Source of the DNA: UBA11663 sp049616325
GTDB taxonomy: Bacteria; Bacteroidota; Bacteroidia; Flavobacteriales_D; Sanyastnellaceae
NCBI GenBank assembly: GCA_049616325.1
Contig: JBMZHG010000019.1
Location: 1 to 37,978 of the forward strand
Length of the DNA stretch: 37,978 nucleotides
Direction of reading: 5' to 3'
Positions 14,598-22,075 of this stretch are shown here, in pieces. Under the pieces are notes generated by a model that saw nothing but the letters and a program-made list of their open reading frames with translations, did not search any database and was not told the origin of the DNA. A program made the position numbers and the translations under genes. Position 1 is the first letter of the stretch. Each line of letters begins with the position of its first letter.

Positions 14598-14918
14598 ATG
14601 AGCATGATCAAAGTCACGGTCGTTGACCGCGAGGGCGAGGCCCATGAGTTGGACGCACCCACCGACATGGGGATGAACATGATGGAGCTCTGCAAGAGCG
14701 CCGAATTGCCTGTTGAAGGCACGTGTGGAGGCATGGCCATGTGCGCGTCCTGCCACATGTACGTCAAGAGCGACCACGACTTGCCCGAGAAGTCGGACGA
14801 CGAGGAGGACATGCTCGACGAGGCGTTCAACGTCACGGGGGAGAGCCGCTTGGGTTGCCAAATCCACCTGGCCGACGACCTCGACGGCCTCACCGTTCAA
14901 CTTGCTCCAGTCGGGTAA
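14598..14918 (+). CDS. 2Fe-2S ferredoxin, adrenodoxin type
   Basis: This 106-residue soluble electron carrier has the cluster ligands Cys43, Cys49, Cys52 and Cys87, a C-x5-C-x2-C spacing typical of adrenodoxin/ISC-type ferredoxins. The loop GTCGGMAMCASCHMYV and the later RLGCQI carry them. The protein is strongly acidic around residues 66-76, as expected for docking to a reductase. It follows the ferredoxin-NADP reductase gene and converges on the phosphatase gene 15 bases further on. Its partner in Fe-S assembly or another pathway cannot be told from the sequence. Confidence 0.92.
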   Translation: MSMIKVTVVDREGEAHELDAPTDMGMNMMELCKSAELPVEGTCGGMAMCASCHMYVKSDHDLPEKSDDEEDMLDEAFNVTGESRLGCQIHLADDLDGLTVQLAPVG

Positions 14919-14933
14919 GACCGGGACCGCAAA

Positions 14934-15704
14934 CTACGTACCGAGTCCAGGGTGCAGGCTTTGGCCTGAAGCCACCCAGCGCGCGACTGTTTTCGAAGTA
15001 GAAAGGGTTTCCAGGGCCCTGACGTGACGCATCCCGTGCGCGTCCGAACACACAAACGACACCCAGCCACGGTCCATGCAACGCTTGGCCATGTCTCGTG
15101 TTTCCGGACCGTATGCCCCGGCCAACGACGCAGCGTTGACGGACATCCACCCGCCGCGTTCCCGCCACAATTCAAGTAGACCTTCGTCTTTGTGCAGGTA
15201 AGGGTAGCGCTCGCAGTGCGCGAGCAAGGGGGTCAGGTCTCGGGTTGCCGCGTGAAACAAGGCTTCCTTGACCAAGACTTCGTTGGGGGCGTGATGAAAC
15301 CCAAACTCGAGCAGCACCACCTCCTTCTCGGTCCCGTTCTTGTCCGCGCATCGGAACGTGAGCAGGTCTCCTTTCTCCAGCAAATTCAGGCTTTCGGGTT
15401 CGAGGTGATATTCGGCAGCTAGGCGGAGTTCCACCGGAATCTTGGCCTCAGTTGCTGCTCGATCCAACGCCTCAAACGCGGGACGCAAGGTCGCTGGCGT
15501 GTTGGGGTACAAGTCGCGCATGACGTGCGGGGTGAGCACCATTCCGGTGTACCCCAAAGCGTGCATTCCTCGGAGCATTTCGAGGGCGTCTTCGACAGAT
15601 TCGGCGCCGTCGTCCACGCCTGGAACCAGGTGGCTGTGCAGGTCCCACTTCCAGTCGCGGAAGCGAACGGTGCTGGGGCGTTCGCGGCGCCAAGGCCACC
15701 TCAT
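14934..15704 (-). CDS. PHP-type tyrosine-protein phosphatase, CpsB/CapC/YwqE-like
   Basis: This 256-residue protein matches the metal-dependent PHP-family tyrosine phosphatases that remove phosphate from BY-kinases and so control export of capsule or exopolysaccharide. The metal-binding motif DLHSHLVPGVDDGAES (residues 21-36), TPHVMRDLYPNT, the AHCERYPYLH segment and the C-terminal CSDAHGMRHV are all conserved. It is the last gene of the six-gene sugar operon and overlaps rmlB by 4 bases (ATGA). The matching tyrosine kinase is not in the window. A histidinol-phosphatase role is unlikely given the CpsB-type motifs and setting. Confidence 0.87.
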   Translation of the reverse strand: MRWPWRRERPSTVRFRDWKWDLHSHLVPGVDDGAESVEDALEMLRGMHALGYTGMVLTPHVMRDLYPNTPATLRPAFEALDRAATEAKIPVELRLAAEYHLEPESLNLLEKGDLLTFRCADKNGTEKEVVLLEFGFHHAPNEVLVKEALFHAATRDLTPLLAHCERYPYLHKDEGLLELWRERGGWMSVNAASLAGAYGPETRDMAKRCMDRGWVSFVCSDAHGMRHVRALETLSTSKTVARWVASGQSLHPGLGT

Positions 15705-16801
15705 CCCCGGTTGGCGTAATGTTGTTCGTAGTACTGTTGGTACTCGCCGGACGTCACTTCGTCCATCCAGGCACTGTTGGCGAGGTACCAGTCCACCGTG
15801 CCCGCCAACCCTTCTTCAAAGGTGACGCTTGGCTTCCAGCCCAACTTTGCTTCGAGGTGCGAGGCGTCGATGGCGTAACGCAAATCGTGGCCTGCGCGGT
15901 CGGTGACGAAGGTGATGAGCGACTTCGAATGGCCTTCCTTCCGCCCAAGCTTTTCGTCTACCAATTCGATGAGCTTGTGGACCAAGTCGATGTTTCGCCA
16001 TTCGTTGAGCCCGCCGACGTTGTACGTGTCGCCCACCCAGCCGCGGGTGAGGATGACGTCAATTGCTGAGGCGTGATCTTCCACCCAAAGCCAATCGCGC
16101 ACGTTGACTCCTTGCCCGTACACGGGAAGAGGACGTTGGTCCACGATGTTTCGAATCATCAACGGAATCAGCTTTTCTGGGAACTGGTGAGAACCGTAGT
16201 TGTTGGAGCAATTCGAAATCACCACCGGAAGTCCGTAAGTGTGGTGGTAAGCCCTGACGACGTGGTCGCTGGAGGCCTTGGAGGCGCTGTAGGGCGACCG
16301 GGGGTCGTAGGGCGTGGTTTCGGAGAAGAGCCCCGTGTTCCCAAGCGACCCGTACACCTCGTCCGTGCTGACGTGGTAGAACAGCGCGCGGTCCATCCAC
16401 CCACGCGTTTTCCACGCTTGCTTCGCCACGTTGAGCAGGGTTGCGGTTCCGAGAATGTTGGTCTCCAAAAACGCCAAAGGGTTGGTGATGCTCCTGTCCA
16501 CGTGGCTTTCTGCCGCCAAGTGAACCACCGCGTCAAAATCATGCGCCTCAAACAGCTCAACGAGCAGGTCCGCGTCGCGGATGTCTCCGCGCACGAAAGT
16601 GTAACGCTCGTCGTGCTCCAGGTCTTTGAGGTTGGCAAGGTTCCCGGCGTAGGTCAAAACATCAAGGTTGACGATGCGCGTCGACGGGTGCGTTCGAAGC
16701 AGGCGTCGGATCACGTGCGACCCGATGAAACCCGCTCCACCTGTGACCAGAATGGAGGCAAACGAACGGTCTGTTGACGGGGGAGTGGGAGCGAAGTCCA
16801 T
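15701..16801 (-). CDS. rmlB: dTDP-glucose 4,6-dehydratase
   Basis: This 366-residue short-chain dehydrogenase-fold enzyme turns dTDP-glucose into dTDP-4-keto-6-deoxyglucose. Seen are the NAD motif VTGGAGFIGSH (from residue 19), the catalytic loop VSTDEVYG, and YSASKASSDH with the YxxxK pair. NYGSHQFPEKLIPLMI, typical of RmlB, and a GVNVRDWLWVEDH segment follow. No rmlA, rmlC or rmlD gene is nearby, so rhamnose as the end product cannot be inferred from the window. The gene starts 15 bases after the UDP-sugar dehydrogenase and overlaps the phosphatase gene by 4 bases. Confidence 0.93.
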   Translation of the reverse strand: MDFAPTPPSTDRSFASILVTGGAGFIGSHVIRRLLRTHPSTRIVNLDVLTYAGNLANLKDLEHDERYTFVRGDIRDADLLVELFEAHDFDAVVHLAAESHVDRSITNPLAFLETNILGTATLLNVAKQAWKTRGWMDRALFYHVSTDEVYGSLGNTGLFSETTPYDPRSPYSASKASSDHVVRAYHHTYGLPVVISNCSNNYGSHQFPEKLIPLMIRNIVDQRPLPVYGQGVNVRDWLWVEDHASAIDVILTRGWVGDTYNVGGLNEWRNIDLVHKLIELVDEKLGRKEGHSKSLITFVTDRAGHDLRYAIDASHLEAKLGWKPSVTFEEGLAGTVDWYLANSAWMDEVTSGEYQQYYEQHYANRG

Positions 16802-16816
16802 GTCAGCAAGTTCGGG

Positions 16817-18121
16817 TCAAAGGCTCCAGTAGTCCAAATCCCCAGTGCGTCCTCGGAACACGCCCTTCACGTCGACGACAGTGCCGTCTCCTTCGCGCAA
16901 CAGGTTGCGGAATTCCGCTTCTCCGAAACCGACGTATTCGGCGTGATTCACCGCGGCTATGACGGCGTCGTACGCGCCTGCTTCGGCTTCCGACCTCAGC
17001 GTCAAGTCGTATTCGTCACGAACTTCCTCTGGGCTGGCATGCGGGTCCACGATGTCGATGTTCACGTTGAACGATTCCAGCTCACGGATGACGTCGATGA
17101 CCTTGGTGTTGCGGATGTCAGCGACGTTTTCTTTGAACGTGAGGCCCAAGACAAGTACGCGGGCTTGGAGCGGGTTGATGTCGCGCGCCAAAAGGCGTTT
17201 CACCGTCTGTTTCCCGACGTAAAAGCCCATGCTGTCGTTGACGTAGCGACCGCTGTTGATGACACGGGCGTGGTACCCAAGTTTGTTGGCCTTCCACGTC
17301 AGGTAGTAGGGGTCGATGCCAATGCAGTGGCCGCCGACAAGTCCCGGCTGGAACTTCAGGAAGTTCCACTTGGTGCCCGCTGCTTCGAGAACTTCAAAGG
17401 TGTTGATTCCGACCTTGTTGAAGATGATGCTGAGCTCGTTGACCAACGCAATGTTGACGTCGCGTTGGGTGTTCTCGATGATTTTCGACGCTTCCGCCAC
17501 GCGAATGCTGCTCGCGCGGTGTGTGCCGGCCTTTACGACGAGGTCGTAAGTGCGTGCCACCGTGTCCAAGGTCGCCTCGTCGCAGGCGCCCACGACTTTC
17601 ACGATCGTCTCGATGGTGTTGACCTTGTCCCCAGGATTGATGCGTTCCGGGCTGTACGCCACGAAGAAGTCTTCGCCCATTTTCAGGCCGCTCTCCTCTT
17701 CCAAGACAGGCACGCAGTCTTCTTCCGTGCAGCCGGGGTACACCGTGCTTTCGTAGACGACCACGTCGCCAGGCTTGAGTGCGCGGCCCACGGTGCGTGA
17801 CGCGGAGAGCAACGGACCCAAGTCCGGTTGGTGGCTTGAATGAATCGGCGTCGGGACGGCGACCACGTGAAATTGCGCGGATTTCAAGTCGTCGGCGTTC
17901 GCCGTGAAGGTGATGTCGCACCCTTCAAAGCCTGACGGCGGCACCTCTTCAGAAGGGTCTTCGCCCCGCTTCATCATCTCGACGCGTCCTTCGTGGATGT
18001 CGAAGCCAATGACCTTGAGGTGCTTGGCGAAGGCCAACGCAATGGGAAGGCCGACGTAGCCGAGGCCCACCACAGAAAGGGTGGCCTCTTTGTCGAGGAG
18101 CTGCTGGTGCAGGGTGTTCAT
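16817..18121 (-). CDS. UDP-N-acetyl-hexosamine 6-dehydrogenase, WbpA/TviB-like
   Basis: This 434-residue protein is a nucleotide-sugar dehydrogenase of the UDP-GlcNAc/UDP-GalNAc 6-dehydrogenase group (WbpA, TviB, WecC), which makes UDP-HexNAcA with NAD. The N-terminal motif SVVGLGYVGLPIALAFA, PTPIHSSHQPDLGPL, and the catalytic-Cys loop GLVGGHCIGIDPYYL separate it from the UDP-glucose enzyme, which has GGSCFPKD and is encoded two genes upstream. ENTQRDVNIALVNELS is also characteristic of this group. The start at 18121 is used because the longer frame antisense to the acetyltransferase gene gives no family-like sequence. It overlaps the acetyltransferase stop by 4 bases. Confidence 0.9.
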   Translation of the reverse strand: MNTLHQQLLDKEATLSVVGLGYVGLPIALAFAKHLKVIGFDIHEGRVEMMKRGEDPSEEVPPSGFEGCDITFTANADDLKSAQFHVVAVPTPIHSSHQPDLGPLLSASRTVGRALKPGDVVVYESTVYPGCTEEDCVPVLEEESGLKMGEDFFVAYSPERINPGDKVNTIETIVKVVGACDEATLDTVARTYDLVVKAGTHRASSIRVAEASKIIENTQRDVNIALVNELSIIFNKVGINTFEVLEAAGTKWNFLKFQPGLVGGHCIGIDPYYLTWKANKLGYHARVINSGRYVNDSMGFYVGKQTVKRLLARDINPLQARVLVLGLTFKENVADIRNTKVIDVIRELESFNVNIDIVDPHASPEEVRDEYDLTLRSEAEAGAYDAVIAAVNHAEYVGFGEAEFRNLLREGDGTVVDVKGVFRGRTGDLDYWSL

Positions 18122-18705
18122 GCGAGGCGAAGTTGGTCGTTTTCGAGTTGGTAGGATTGCCCGGATTCCGGACAGACGGCGCGCCCGGCGTGATCGAATT
18201 CGAGTTGACATCCGTGGGCGGACATCCAGCCCACGCAGACGGCGGGAATGCCGGCGACCAAGGCATGGTCGGGGACGTCCTTGGTGACCACCGCACCTGC
18301 AGCCACGAAGCAATGCTTTCCGAGCGTGATGCCGCAGCGGAGGGTGGCGTTGGCCCCGACGGTGGCGCCTTGTTTGACCAAGGTGGTTTCGTATTCTCCG
18401 CGCCGGTTGACCGCACTCCGCGGGTTGCGCACGTTGGTGAACACGCACGAAGGGCCGAGGAAGACGTCGTCTTCGACCGTGACTCCTTCGTACAGGCTCA
18501 CGTTGTTCTGCACTTTGACATTGGCCCCAAGCGTGACGCCGCGGGCGACGAAGGTGTTTTGGCCTAAGCTGGAATTCCGGCCGACGACCGCCTCAGGCAT
18601 CACGTGGCAGAAATGCCAAACCTTCGCCCCCTCATGCAGCATGGCACCCTCGTCCACAACTGCAGACGGGTGCACCAACGCCGTGGGGTGAATGAATTCA
18701 GACAT
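18118..18705 (-). CDS. Left-handed beta-helix acetyltransferase, WbpD/WlbB-like
   Basis: This 195-residue protein is built of hexapeptide repeats (for example VHPSAVVDEGAMLHEGAKVW and VGANATLRCGITLGKHCFV), which form a left-handed beta helix. The insert SCVFTNVRNPRSAVNRRGEY and the active-site His region match WbpD/WlbB, which N-acetylates UDP-3-amino-GlcNAcA with acetyl-CoA. The GEYETTLVKQGATVGANATL stretch is strongly conserved in that family. It sits between the UDP-glucose dehydrogenase gene (3-base gap) and the WbpA-like gene (4-base overlap), and the DegT aminotransferase gene leads the operon. These fit a 2,3-diacetamido-uronic acid pathway, but the WbpB oxidase is missing here. Confidence 0.87.
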   Translation of the reverse strand: MSEFIHPTALVHPSAVVDEGAMLHEGAKVWHFCHVMPEAVVGRNSSLGQNTFVARGVTLGANVKVQNNVSLYEGVTVEDDVFLGPSCVFTNVRNPRSAVNRRGEYETTLVKQGATVGANATLRCGITLGKHCFVAAGAVVTKDVPDHALVAGIPAVCVGWMSAHGCQLEFDHAGRAVCPESGQSYQLENDQLRLA

Positions 18706-18708
18706 TTT

Positions 18709-20019
18709 TCAGTCACTAAGTGGTCTGCCAATGCTGCGGTAAGTCCAACCAAGTCGGGCCATTTTTCCTGTGTCGTACAGGTTTCTTCCATCGAAGATGA
18801 CCTTTCGGTTCATGCGATTGGCCATGTCGTGAAAGTCAGGGGTGCGAAAGGCAGCCCATTCGGTGCAAATGAGAAGACAGTCGGCACCGTCCAAGGCTTC
18901 CATTTCCCGTTCGCGGTATTGGATTTGGTCACCAACCTTGGCCCTCACATTGTCCATCGCTTCAGGATCAAAGACCACAATTTCGGCTCCCGCCGCGAGG
19001 AGTTTGTCAATCATGTAAAGCGAAGGAGCCTCGCGAATGTCGTCGGTCTCGGGTTTGAAGGCCAAACCCCAGATTGCCACTTTGATGCCGTCTAGATCAC
19101 CTCCAAAATGTTGCTTCATCGGTTCGAACAAGATGGTCTTTTGGTCGTCGTTGACGTTCATGACACTTGTGAGTACACGAAAATCATATCCGACGTCCGC
19201 GGCACTTTTTCGCAAGGCCTTGACGTCTTTGGGGAAGCAACTTCCGCCGTAACCGATTCCAGGGTACAAAAACCTCGCACCGATGCGAGGGTCCGCCCCC
19301 ATTCCTTTTCGAACCGTATCCACATCTGCTCCAACGAGCTCGCAGAAATTGGCGATTTCGTTCATGAAGGTGATTTTCGTTGCCAGGAAGGAGTTGGAGG
19401 CGTATTTGGTCAACTCGGCACTCCTTTCGTCCATCAAGATGATGGGTTTGTTCTCGTCGGTGAAGGGCTCATAAAGTTCTTGCATGATTTGCCGGCCCCG
19501 TGAATTGGAACAACCCACGACGATGCGGTCAGGCTTCATAAAGTCGTCCACCGCAAATCCTTCTCGCAGAAACTCGGGGTTGGACACCACATCAAAATCA
19601 ACTTGAGCGTGCTGCGCAATAGCGTCGCGAACGCGATCAGCTGTTCCCACAGGCACGGTACTTTTGTCGACAATTACCTTGTAGGACGTCATGATTTTTC
19701 CTAGCTCGTGAGCCACTCCCAAGACGTAGCTCAAATCAGCCGACCCATCTTCATCTGGGGGAGTCGGCAGCGCCAAGAAAACAACATCTGAGCGGTCAAT
19801 GGCCTCCTTCAAAATCGTCGTGAATTCCAAACGTCCAGCCGCAATGTTTCGTTCGAACAGGGAGTCCAGATTTGGCTCGTAAATCGGGACCTTCCCCGCT
19901 TGCATGGCAGCTACCTTGGCTTCGTCAATGTCCACGCAAATCACGTGGTTGCCAGTGTCAGCCAGGCAGGTTCCCGTGACGAGGCCGACGTATCCAGTTC
20001 CAACTACAGCAATGTTCAT
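18709..20019 (-). CDS. ugd: UDP-glucose 6-dehydrogenase
   Basis: This 436-residue enzyme oxidises UDP-glucose to UDP-glucuronate with two NAD. The N-terminal motif AVVGTGYVGLVTGTCLA, STVPVGTADRV, and NPEFLREGFAVDDFMKPDRI are diagnostic, as is the catalytic Cys in YGGSCFPKDVKAL. The C-terminal domain ends in the usual VIFDGRNLYD. Length is normal. It overlaps the aminotransferase stop by 4 bases and is followed by the acetyltransferase after 3 bases. The DNA here is visibly less G+C-rich than in the neighbouring aminotransferase gene, which may mean a different origin for this gene. Confidence 0.95.
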   Translation of the reverse strand: MNIAVVGTGYVGLVTGTCLADTGNHVICVDIDEAKVAAMQAGKVPIYEPNLDSLFERNIAAGRLEFTTILKEAIDRSDVVFLALPTPPDEDGSADLSYVLGVAHELGKIMTSYKVIVDKSTVPVGTADRVRDAIAQHAQVDFDVVSNPEFLREGFAVDDFMKPDRIVVGCSNSRGRQIMQELYEPFTDENKPIILMDERSAELTKYASNSFLATKITFMNEIANFCELVGADVDTVRKGMGADPRIGARFLYPGIGYGGSCFPKDVKALRKSAADVGYDFRVLTSVMNVNDDQKTILFEPMKQHFGGDLDGIKVAIWGLAFKPETDDIREAPSLYMIDKLLAAGAEIVVFDPEAMDNVRAKVGDQIQYREREMEALDGADCLLICTEWAAFRTPDFHDMANRMNRKVIFDGRNLYDTGKMARLGWTYRSIGRPLSD

Positions 20020-21233
20020 GGGAGGTTGTTAGGCTTGGTACAAGTGGAGGACAAAAGTCGAAAAAGTTCCGCAACTACGCGGCGCTGCATCTCGGGCGTG
20101 AGCTCCGTGTGCATCGGCAAGGCCAAAATGCGTCCCGCCACGTCGTGCGCGATGGGCGTTCCGCCCTGGACCGTGGTCGCGGCGCCGTCGAAGGCGGGTT
20201 GGGAGGACAGGGGGGTCGGGTAGTAGACCGCCGTGGGAATTCCGGCACGGCGGAGCTGGGCCTGGAGGGCGTCGCGGTCGGTGCCGTGGGGGAGCAGGAC
20301 GCAGTACTGGTGAAAGAGGTGCGTGCTGAGGGGGTCTCGTGCGGGCGGACGGATTGCTCGGGCGTTGCTGAACTGGGGGTCGGCAAGCAGCTCGTCGTAC
20401 CGCGCGGCGGCCGCACTGCGACGGGCCACGAGGTCCGGCCAGTGGCCGAGCTTCACGCGAAGGAACGCGGCCTGCAGGCCGTCGAGCCGGGAGTTGACCC
20501 CCACTTCGAGGTGGTGGTATTTGCGTTCGGCACCGTGGTTTGCGAGCCGCCTCACGCGGCCTTCGAGGTCAGGATCTCGGGTCAGGACAGCCCCCCCGTC
20601 CCCGAGCGCCCCGAGGTTTTTGCTCGGGAAGAAGCTCGTTGTCCCCACGGCCCCCATCATCCCCGCAGGACCGGACACGCGGTGGCCACACCACGCGGCG
20701 CCGAGGCTTTGGGCGTTGTCTTCCACCAGGTGCAGTCCGTGTTCTTCAGCCCACGGAACCAGGGCGTCCATGTTGGCACATTGCCCAAACAAATGCACCA
20801 CCATCACTGCTCTGGTGCGCTCCGTTTTGGCGCGCTCCGCCGAGACCGGATCGAGCTGGAACGTGGCGGGATCGATGTCGGCAAACACGGGGGTGGCGCC
20901 GACCTCGCAAACCACTTCGGCCGAGGCGATGAACGAAAAATCCGGCACGATGACTTCGTCGCCTGGCCCAATGCCGAGCGCCCGCAGGGCCAAGGCCAGC
21001 GCGTCTGTCCCGTTGCCGCACCCCACGACGTGGCCTCCGAGGTTCATGGTGTGGGCAAGCTCTGTTTCAAAGGCGTCCACCTGGGCCCCTCGAATGAAGG
21101 CCGACGCGTTCACCACCTCGTCCATGGCGCGGTCCAACTCGGGCCGAAGACGGGCATGCAACCCACCCAAGTCCACCAGGTGGAGGGCGGGCAAATCCGC
21201 GGAAGTGGAAGGAGTGGAGGCGTCGTAAACCAT
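20016..21233 (-). CDS. DegT/DnrJ/EryC1/StrS aminotransferase (WbpE-like)
   Basis: This 405-residue PLP enzyme belongs to the sugar aminotransferases that act on keto-sugar nucleotides. The PLP-binding Lys205 lies in SFFPSKNLGALGDGG. Asp172 in LVEDNAQSLGA and the CGNGTDALALALRALGI loop are conserved. It heads the sugar operon and may act as WbpE, transferring an amino group to C3 of UDP-3-keto-GlcNAcA, given the WbpA- and WbpD-like enzymes downstream. An alternative is transfer onto the RmlB product. A TATCTTCG promoter element lies 10 bases before the ATG. Confidence 0.88.
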   Translation of the reverse strand: MVYDASTPSTSADLPALHLVDLGGLHARLRPELDRAMDEVVNASAFIRGAQVDAFETELAHTMNLGGHVVGCGNGTDALALALRALGIGPGDEVIVPDFSFIASAEVVCEVGATPVFADIDPATFQLDPVSAERAKTERTRAVMVVHLFGQCANMDALVPWAEEHGLHLVEDNAQSLGAAWCGHRVSGPAGMMGAVGTTSFFPSKNLGALGDGGAVLTRDPDLEGRVRRLANHGAERKYHHLEVGVNSRLDGLQAAFLRVKLGHWPDLVARRSAAAARYDELLADPQFSNARAIRPPARDPLSTHLFHQYCVLLPHGTDRDALQAQLRRAGIPTAVYYPTPLSSQPAFDGAATTVQGGTPIAHDVAGRILALPMHTELTPEMQRRVVAELFRLLSSTCTKPNNLP

Positions 21234-21243
21234 CTCGGAAAGG

Positions 21244-21251
21244 CGAAGATA
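21244..21251 (-). promoter_or_regulatory. -7 promoter element TATCTTCG for the sugar operon
   Basis: The minus strand carries TATCTTCG, ending 10 bases before the aminotransferase ATG. It is the only promoter-like element found at the head of the six tightly packed genes, so it may drive the whole operon. Confidence 0.45.
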
Positions 21252-21256
21252 GCGCG

Positions 21257-21264
21257 TACCTTGC
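21257..21264 (+). promoter_or_regulatory. Weak -7-like element TACCTTGC for the outer-membrane protein gene
   Basis: TACCTTGC matches only the TAnnTT part of the consensus, but it stands exactly 4 bases before the ATG at 21269, the same spacing as at mgtE, the GT9 gene and the ferredoxin gene. Confidence 0.3.
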
Positions 21265-21268
21265 CCCC

Positions 21269-22075
21269 ATGAAACGCGCGACGACGTGGAGGTGCTTGGT
21301 GCGCATGGGCAACCCCTTTGGGGCGGTCCTGTTGGCGGTCTCTTTGAGCGGGTTGGGAGGCACGTGCCTGCATGCCCAAACCGACCGCGACCTCGACCAA
21401 GTTTCGGTACGCTCCCCTCACGTAGGGCTGATCTTTGGCAGCTTCGCGCCGCAGGGCGATTGGGCTTCGCGGTACGGGTTCTTTGGCGAAGTCGGCATGA
21501 CGGCAGGTTTGAAGACGGAATCCAACGGCTACCTCTACGTGAAGGCGACCTCGCTCAGCGGCGCCGACGTGAACGAGCCCGGGCTGCTCTCCGACTTGAC
21601 CACCGAGCAAGGGCAAATCATCGACAACGAAGGCGACGTTGCCCAAATCACCGTGACGGGACGCGGCGCGCAGTTTGGCCTTGGGTTGGGAAAGATTTTC
21701 CCCACGATCCACAGCAACCCCAACAGCGGCTGGATGATCAAAGCCGGCCTGGGGTCCCTCCACCACAACGTGCATTTTCTTTACACGGAGAACCGCATCA
21801 GCCCGCTCGAAGGCGAGCGTGTCAAGGGTTACGACCGGATGCGGTGGGGGGTGTACGGCGAGGTTTGGGCGGGGTATTGGCTCATGAGCAACGACCAGCG
21901 CATCAACGCGTTTGCAGGCGTCAGTGCAGGCGCGGCGAAGACGTTTGCCCTGCGGAGCATCAACTTCGACACGCTGGAGGCCAACGCTCCGGAGGTTTGG
22001 GACGGTTGGATGGGCCTCGAAGCGGGCTGGATCTTCCACATCTACAAGCGCGCCGCAAAAGAATTCTGGTACTGA
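21269..22075 (+). CDS. Probable outer-membrane beta-barrel protein, function unknown
   Basis: I do not recognise a named family. The 268-residue protein starts with a basic stretch and a hydrophobic signal segment ending near CLHAQ. It then alternates polar and aromatic residues in strand-like runs with many Gly and Tyr (GWMIKAGLG, WGVYGEVWAGYWL, WMGLEAGWIFHI) and ends in aromatic residues (EFWY), as barrel proteins often do. That layout suggests an outer-membrane protein in the style of Bacteroidota porin-like families. The ATG at 21269 is chosen, with 21305 (MGNPFGAVL) an alternative giving a shorter signal peptide. Its stop shares a base with the start of waaA (TGATG), so the two are coupled, which hints at a surface or LPS role. 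Confidence 0.75.
   Translation: MKRATTWRCLVRMGNPFGAVLLAVSLSGLGGTCLHAQTDRDLDQVSVRSPHVGLIFGSFAPQGDWASRYGFFGEVGMTAGLKTESNGYLYVKATSLSGADVNEPGLLSDLTTEQGQIIDNEGDVAQITVTGRGAQFGLGLGKIFPTIHSNPNSGWMIKAGLGSLHHNVHFLYTENRISPLEGERVKGYDRMRWGVYGEVWAGYWLMSNDQRINAFAGVSAGAAKTFALRSINFDTLEANAPEVWDGWMGLEAGWIFHIYKRAAKEFWY

Noticed and set aside
18122..18448. N-terminal extension of the WbpA-like dehydrogenase
   Set aside because: Arg/Pro-rich low-complexity sequence antisense-like to the acetyltransferase gene; the family start is MNTLHQQLL at 18121.
20109..21272. Plus-strand frame of about 387 residues opposite the DegT aminotransferase
   Set aside because: Shadow frame in G+C-rich DNA without motifs; the minus-strand gene is clear.
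21286..22074. N-terminal extension of the Kdo transferase
   Set aside because: It overlaps the outer-membrane protein gene in another frame and is Arg-rich nonsense; WaaA starts at 22075.
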